DNA of 64,000 nucleotides, taken from positions 35,641 to 99,640 of the forward strand of contig NZ_KQ948683.1 in the NCBI RefSeq assembly GCF_001514145.1, given 5' to 3'. Below, in pieces: positions 60,545-64,000 of the stretch. The stretch's first letter is position 1, and each line of letters starts with the position of its first letter. The position numbers and the translations under genes are program-made. The notes below the pieces were generated by a model. It did no database searches. It was not told the DNA's origin and saw only the letters and a program-made list of their open reading frames with translations. Source of the stretch: Streptomyces canus (GTDB lineage: Bacteria > Actinomycetota > Actinomycetes > Streptomycetales > Streptomycetaceae).

Positions 60545-63500
60545 ATGGGGAAGCGAGAGAGCACATTGCGGAACAGGCACAGCCGCATCGCACGAAGACT
60601 GACGGCGCGGAGTGCCGCATACGGGATACCGGCCCTGGCGGCGGTCGCCGGGCTCACCGCCACCGTCGTCACCCCAGCGGCAGCGGGCCCGTCGGCGGAC
60701 CTGACGGCCACAGCGACGAGCGGATCGGCCCGGGCCGGTGCCCGGGTGACGCTGGTGACCGGTGACACCGTGAGCGTGGACGGCACGGGCAAGGTGACCG
60801 GTGTGCGGCGCGGCGAGGGCCGCGGCCACATCGGCTTCTCGATACGCCGGTTCGCCGGCCACACCTACGTCGTCCCGCAGGACGCGACGCGGCTGCTGGG
60901 CAGCGGGCGGCTGGACCGCCGCCTGTTCGACATCACGCAACTCGTCAAGGACGGCTACGACGACGCCCACCGCAAGCAGGTGCCGCTGATCGTCTCCTAC
61001 CGGGGCGGCAGCGGCACCCAGGCCGTCGCCAGACGTGCCCTGGCCGCCGCCGACGCAGAGGTCGAGCGAGTGCTGCCCGCCGTCCGCGGCGAGGCACTGA
61101 CCGCCGACAAGCCGGACGCCGGCGACGTGTGGCGGGCGCTGACGGACACGGTCACCGGCGACAGCGCCGTGGCCGCCGCGCCCGGTATCGACCGGGTGTG
61201 GCTCGACGGGCGGGTCGAGGCGGCCGTACAGGACAGCGGAGCCCTCGATCCCGAGGGCGGTGTCGCACAGATCGGCGCCCCCGCGGCCTGGAAACAGGGC
61301 TACGACGGCAAGGGCGTGAAGGTCGCCGTCCTGGACACCGGCGTCGACGCCACCCACCCGGACCTCAAGGGCAGCATCCTCAAGACCAAGAACTTCGCCG
61401 ACTCCGACTCCGGCAGCGTCTCGACCGACGACAAGCAGGGACACGGCACCCACGTCGCCTCCACCATCGTCGGCTCCGGTGCGGAAAGCCACGGCAAGTA
61501 CAAGGGTGTGGCGCCCGGTGCGAAGCTGCTGGTCGGCAAGGTCATGGACGACACCGGCGCCGGATCGGACTCGTCGATCATCGCCGGTATGCAGTGGGCC
61601 GTGGCGCAGGGCGCCAGGGTCGTCAGCATGAGCCTGGGCGACACGGACGCCCCGGGGGTGGACCCCCTGGAGAAGGCCGTGAACGACCTGTCGGCCTCCT
61701 CCCACGCCCTGTTCGTGATCGCCGCGGGCAACGACGGCCCCTCCGACACCACCGTCGGCACGCCTGGCTCGGCCGCGGCCGCGCTGACCGTCGTGGCGGT
61801 GGACCGGCACGACAAGGTCGCCGACTTCTCCAGCCGCGGCCCGACCGCGGACGGCGCGCTGAAGCCGGACATCACCGCGCCCGGCGTCGACATCGTCGCC
61901 GCGCGGGCCACCCACGGCAGCGAGGGCGAGGAGGTGGCGCCCGGGTACGTGTCGATGTCGGGCACCTCCATGGCCACCCCGCACGTCGCGGGCGCCGCCG
62001 CGATCCTCGCCCAGGAGCACCCCGACTGGACCGGCGAGCGGATCAAGGCCGCGCTGACCGCCTCGGCGAAGCCGCTGACCGGCACCACCGCGTACGAGGT
62101 CGGGGCGGGCCGGGTGGACCTGACCCGGGCGACCGGCGCCGACGTCACCACCGAGCCGGCCTCCCTCGGCTTCGGCACCGCCTCCTGGCCGCACGACGAC
62201 GACCAGTCGACGTCCCGGACGCTGACGTACCGCAACTCGGGCACGAAGCCCGTCACCCTGGATCTGACCTCCGACGTCACCGGCCCCGGCGGCGGCAGCG
62301 CACCGACCGGCATGTTCACGGTCTCCCCGGCCCGGCTGACCGTCCCGGCCGGGGGCACCGCGCAGGCCACGGTGACCGCCGACACCCGGCTCGGCGGCGC
62401 CGACGGCGCCTACTCCGGCGCGGTGACCGCGAGCGGCGACGGACAGAGCGTGCGCACCGCCCTGGGCGTCATCCGTGAGGTGGAGTCGTACAAGCTGAAG
62501 CTGACCGTCACCCGCCGCGACGGCAAGCGCGACGACGCACCCGGCGTCACCGTGGCGAACCTGGACACCGGCAAGCAGTACACGCCGTTCGACGACGACA
62601 AGAACCACCCCGACGACACGGTCACCCTGCGGCTGCCCAAGGGCCACTATGTGATCGACGCCCAGACGACCGATCCCCGGGGGAAGACCGCCCTGTTGGT
62701 GGCACCCCGTCTGATGCTCGGCCACGACACCGATCTCGCCCTCGACGGGCGCAGGGCCAAGCCGGTGAAGGTCACCGCCCCGGACCGCCGGGCCACCGCG
62801 CGCGACGCGCAGGTCCTTTTCGCGGCCCGCGGCGCCGAGCCGGCCTACGACTACGTCGGCGGGAACTCCGTCGACGTCGGTGACACCGCCCTCGGCCAGA
62901 TCGGTTCCGGGACCACGGCCGGTTCCTTCGTCGCCCAGTTCGGCGGGATCTGGCAGCGCACTGCCACCTCACCGACGTACAACCTCGTGACCACTCGTAC
63001 CGGCTCCTTCTTCACCGGCCTGAACCGCGCCTTCTCCACCACCCGGGACATGGCCCGGGTGAACACCTCGGTCGCGACCGCCCTGACCCGGGCCACCACC
63101 GCCCCCCAGGTGAGCTGGTCCACCCCCGACTGGCCGGAGCTCGACCGGGCGTCCATCTTCTCGGAAGGCCTCCAGCGCCCGGCGCCGACCGGCGCTCTCG
63201 TGCAGTACCTGAGCACCGACCGCGGCCTGCGCTGGAACCTGGGCGCCCGGATCGCCAACGGCTCGCACAACGAGGACACGGCCTCCTTCCTCACCGCCCG
63301 CCGCTTCGAGCCGGGCCGCACGTACCGGGTCGCCTTCAACGGCGGCGTCCACGGCCCGGCCGTCGCACCGGCGTCCGGAACCGGCGCCACACGGTACGGC
63401 GGATACTCCTACATATGCGTGCCGATGTTCTCCGACGGCCCGGGCAACTTCGCCTACCTCCCGCGGACCACCGTCACCACCCGGCTCAGCTCCGGCTCCC

Positions 63501-64000
63501 GGGTCTTCACTTCCACCACCGACGACACCTGCCTGAGCGTCTACGGCGGCCTGCCCGCCGCGCCGACGCGCTACCGGCTGTCCATCAGCACCGACCGCAC
63601 CAAGGACTACGGGACCAGCGACCACGTGGACGCGGTGTGGACCTTCACCTCCCGCGACAACGGTGAGACGAAGGGGGTCCCCTTCCCGCTCTCCGTCGTC
63701 CGCTTCCACCCGAAGCTGAGCCTGACCGACACCGCCAAGGCGGGCGCCCGCCTCAGGGTGCCACTGTCGCTGCATGGCCCGGCCGCGGCCAAGGGCCACC
63801 TGAAGTCGCTGACCGTGCGCGTGTCGTACGACGGCGGCCACACCTGGAAGACGGCCACCGTCTACACGGACCACACCGGCAAGCGGTACCTCACCCTCAC
63901 CCATGCGAAGAAGCCCAGCACCGTCGCCTTCCGGGCGTCCCTGACCGACACCGACGGCAACACCGCCACGCAGACCATCCACACGGCGTACCGCACGGTG
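60545..64000 (+). CDS. Secreted subtilisin-like S8 serine protease (runs off right edge)
   Basis: The open frame has at least 1,152 codons and no stop by the window end. An Arg-rich start is followed by the hydrophobic signal segment YGIPALAAVAGLTATVV. The N-terminal ~240 residues look like a propeptide. The S8 domain has Asp264 (VAVLDTGVDATHPDL), His300 (GHGTHVAST), the oxyanion Asn in IAAGNDGPS and Ser475 (SGTSMATPHVAGAA), all intact. Beta-rich domains follow to the edge (TLTYRNSGTKPVTLDL, YDGGHTWKTATVY). ATG 60545 or TTG 60566 (after GAGAGAG) may be the start. Role: extracellular protein breakdown. It is divergent from the kinase. Confidence 0.93.
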   Translation, partial: MGKRESTLRNRHSRIARRLTARSAAYGIPALAAVAGLTATVVTPAAAGPSADLTATATSGSARAGARVTLVTGDTVSVDGTGKVTGVRRGEGRGHIGFSIRRFAGHTYVVPQDATRLLGSGRLDRRLFDITQLVKDGYDDAHRKQVPLIVSYRGGSGTQAVARRALAAADAEVERVLPAVRGEALTADKPDAGDVWRALTDTVTGDSAVAAAPGIDRVWLDGRVEAAVQDSGALDPEGGVAQIGAPAAWKQGYDGKGVKVAVLDTGVDATHPDLKGSILKTKNFADSDSGSVSTDDKQGHGTHVASTIVGSGAESHGKYKGVAPGAKLLVGKVMDDTGAGSDSSIIAGMQWAVAQGARVVSMSLGDTDAPGVDPLEKAVNDLSASSHALFVIAAGNDGPSDTTVGTPGSAAAALTVVAVDRHDKVADFSSRGPTADGALKPDITAPGVDIVAARATHGSEGEEVAPGYVSMSGTSMATPHVAGAAAILAQEHPDWTGERIKAALTASAKPLTGTTAYEVGAGRVDLTRATGADVTTEPASLGFGTASWPHDDDQSTSRTLTYRNSGTKPVTLDLTSDVTGPGGGSAPTGMFTVSPARLTVPAGGTAQATVTADTRLGGADGAYSGAVTASGDGQSVRTALGVIREVESYKLKLTVTRRDGKRDDAPGVTVANLDTGKQYTPFDDDKNHPDDTVTLRLPKGHYVIDAQTTDPRGKTALLVAPRLMLGHDTDLALDGRRAKPVKVTAPDRRATARDAQVLFAARGAEPAYDYVGGNSVDVGDTALGQIGSGTTAGSFVAQFGGIWQRTATSPTYNLVTTRTGSFFTGLNRAFSTTRDMARVNTSVATALTRATTAPQVSWSTPDWPELDRASIFSEGLQRPAPTGALVQYLSTDRGLRWNLGARIANGSHNEDTASFLTARRFEPGRTYRVAFNGGVHGPAVAPASGTGATRYGGYSYICVPMFSDGPGNFAYLPRTTVTTRLSSGSRVFTSTTDDTCLSVYGGLPAAPTRYRLSISTDRTKDYGTSDHVDAVWTFTSRDNGETKGVPFPLSVVRFHPKLSLTDTAKAGARLRVPLSLHGPAAAKGHLKSLTVRVSYDGGHTWKTATVYTDHTGKRYLTLTHAKKPSTVAFRASLTDTDGNTATQTIHTAYRTV

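Noticed and set aside
60521..62725. 734-codon minus-strand frame over the S8 protease
   Set aside because: Antisense shadow; the plus-strand frame holds the intact Asp/His/Ser triad.

Overview
This 64-kb window has the very high G+C, GTG starts and tightly overlapping genes of an actinomycete. A secreted NLP-type protein, a subtilisin-type protease and many TetR regulators point to Streptomyces or a close relative. No tRNA, rRNA, CRISPR array or replication origin was recognised.

The dominant content (about 1-50 kb) is an acyl-CoA catabolic region. From left to right: the end of an acyl-CoA dehydrogenase, an LLM-type flavin/F420 oxidoreductase and a TetR gene (0-2.3 kb); a minus-strand operon of two MDR oxidoreductases, an alpha/beta hydrolase and a new 53-codon gene (2.4-5.6 kb); a decayed quinone oxidoreductase, a nitroreductase, an acyl-CoA synthetase and an SDR (5.7-10.6 kb); an IS1182-like element with exact 23-bp ends (10.65-12.66 kb); an SDR / acyl-CoA dehydrogenase / APH-fold kinase trio with its own TetR (12.8-16.9 kb), which looks like a 4-hydroxyacyl-CoA phosphorylation-elimination module; a FadB-FadA beta-oxidation pair facing a tandem double-TetR regulator (17.4-22.8 kb); then two long minus-strand operons (23.0-30.3 and 30.3-37.6 kb) and a divergent pair of operons (37.9-43.1 minus, 43.2-47.0 plus). 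These last operons encode a CaiB-type racemase/transferase, ferredoxin and ferredoxin reductase, a phytoene-desaturase-like flavoprotein, acyl-CoA dehydrogenases, crotonases (one fused to a SnoaL domain), thiolases, a KASIII-like/DUF35 fusion paired with an SCP2-type thiolase, a two-subunit Rieske oxygenase, a MaoC hydratase and CoA ligases. Together they could activate a cyclic or branched acid as a CoA thioester, oxygenate it and shorten it by beta-oxidation-like steps. The substrate cannot be read from the sequence.

A short inverted repeat, best form GAATCTA-ATC-TAGATTC, occurs in front of five transcription units (near 5.64, 30.28, 37.78, 43.15 and 49.97 kb). Two paralogous TetR genes (1.6 and 44.0 kb) are the obvious candidates to bind it, so most of the region may be one regulon.

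The right side of the cluster (47.1-51.1 kb) is eroded: a second broken copy of the quinone oxidoreductase seen at 5.7 kb, a broken LysR gene, one more CoA ligase and a frameshifted IS1182-like transposase. From 51.3 kb there are separate small units: a SnoaL/TetR pair, an MpaB-like oxygenase divergent from its TetR, transposon debris, a secreted NPP1/NLP protein, a methyltransferase, a two-component system, and a secreted S8 protease that runs off the right edge.
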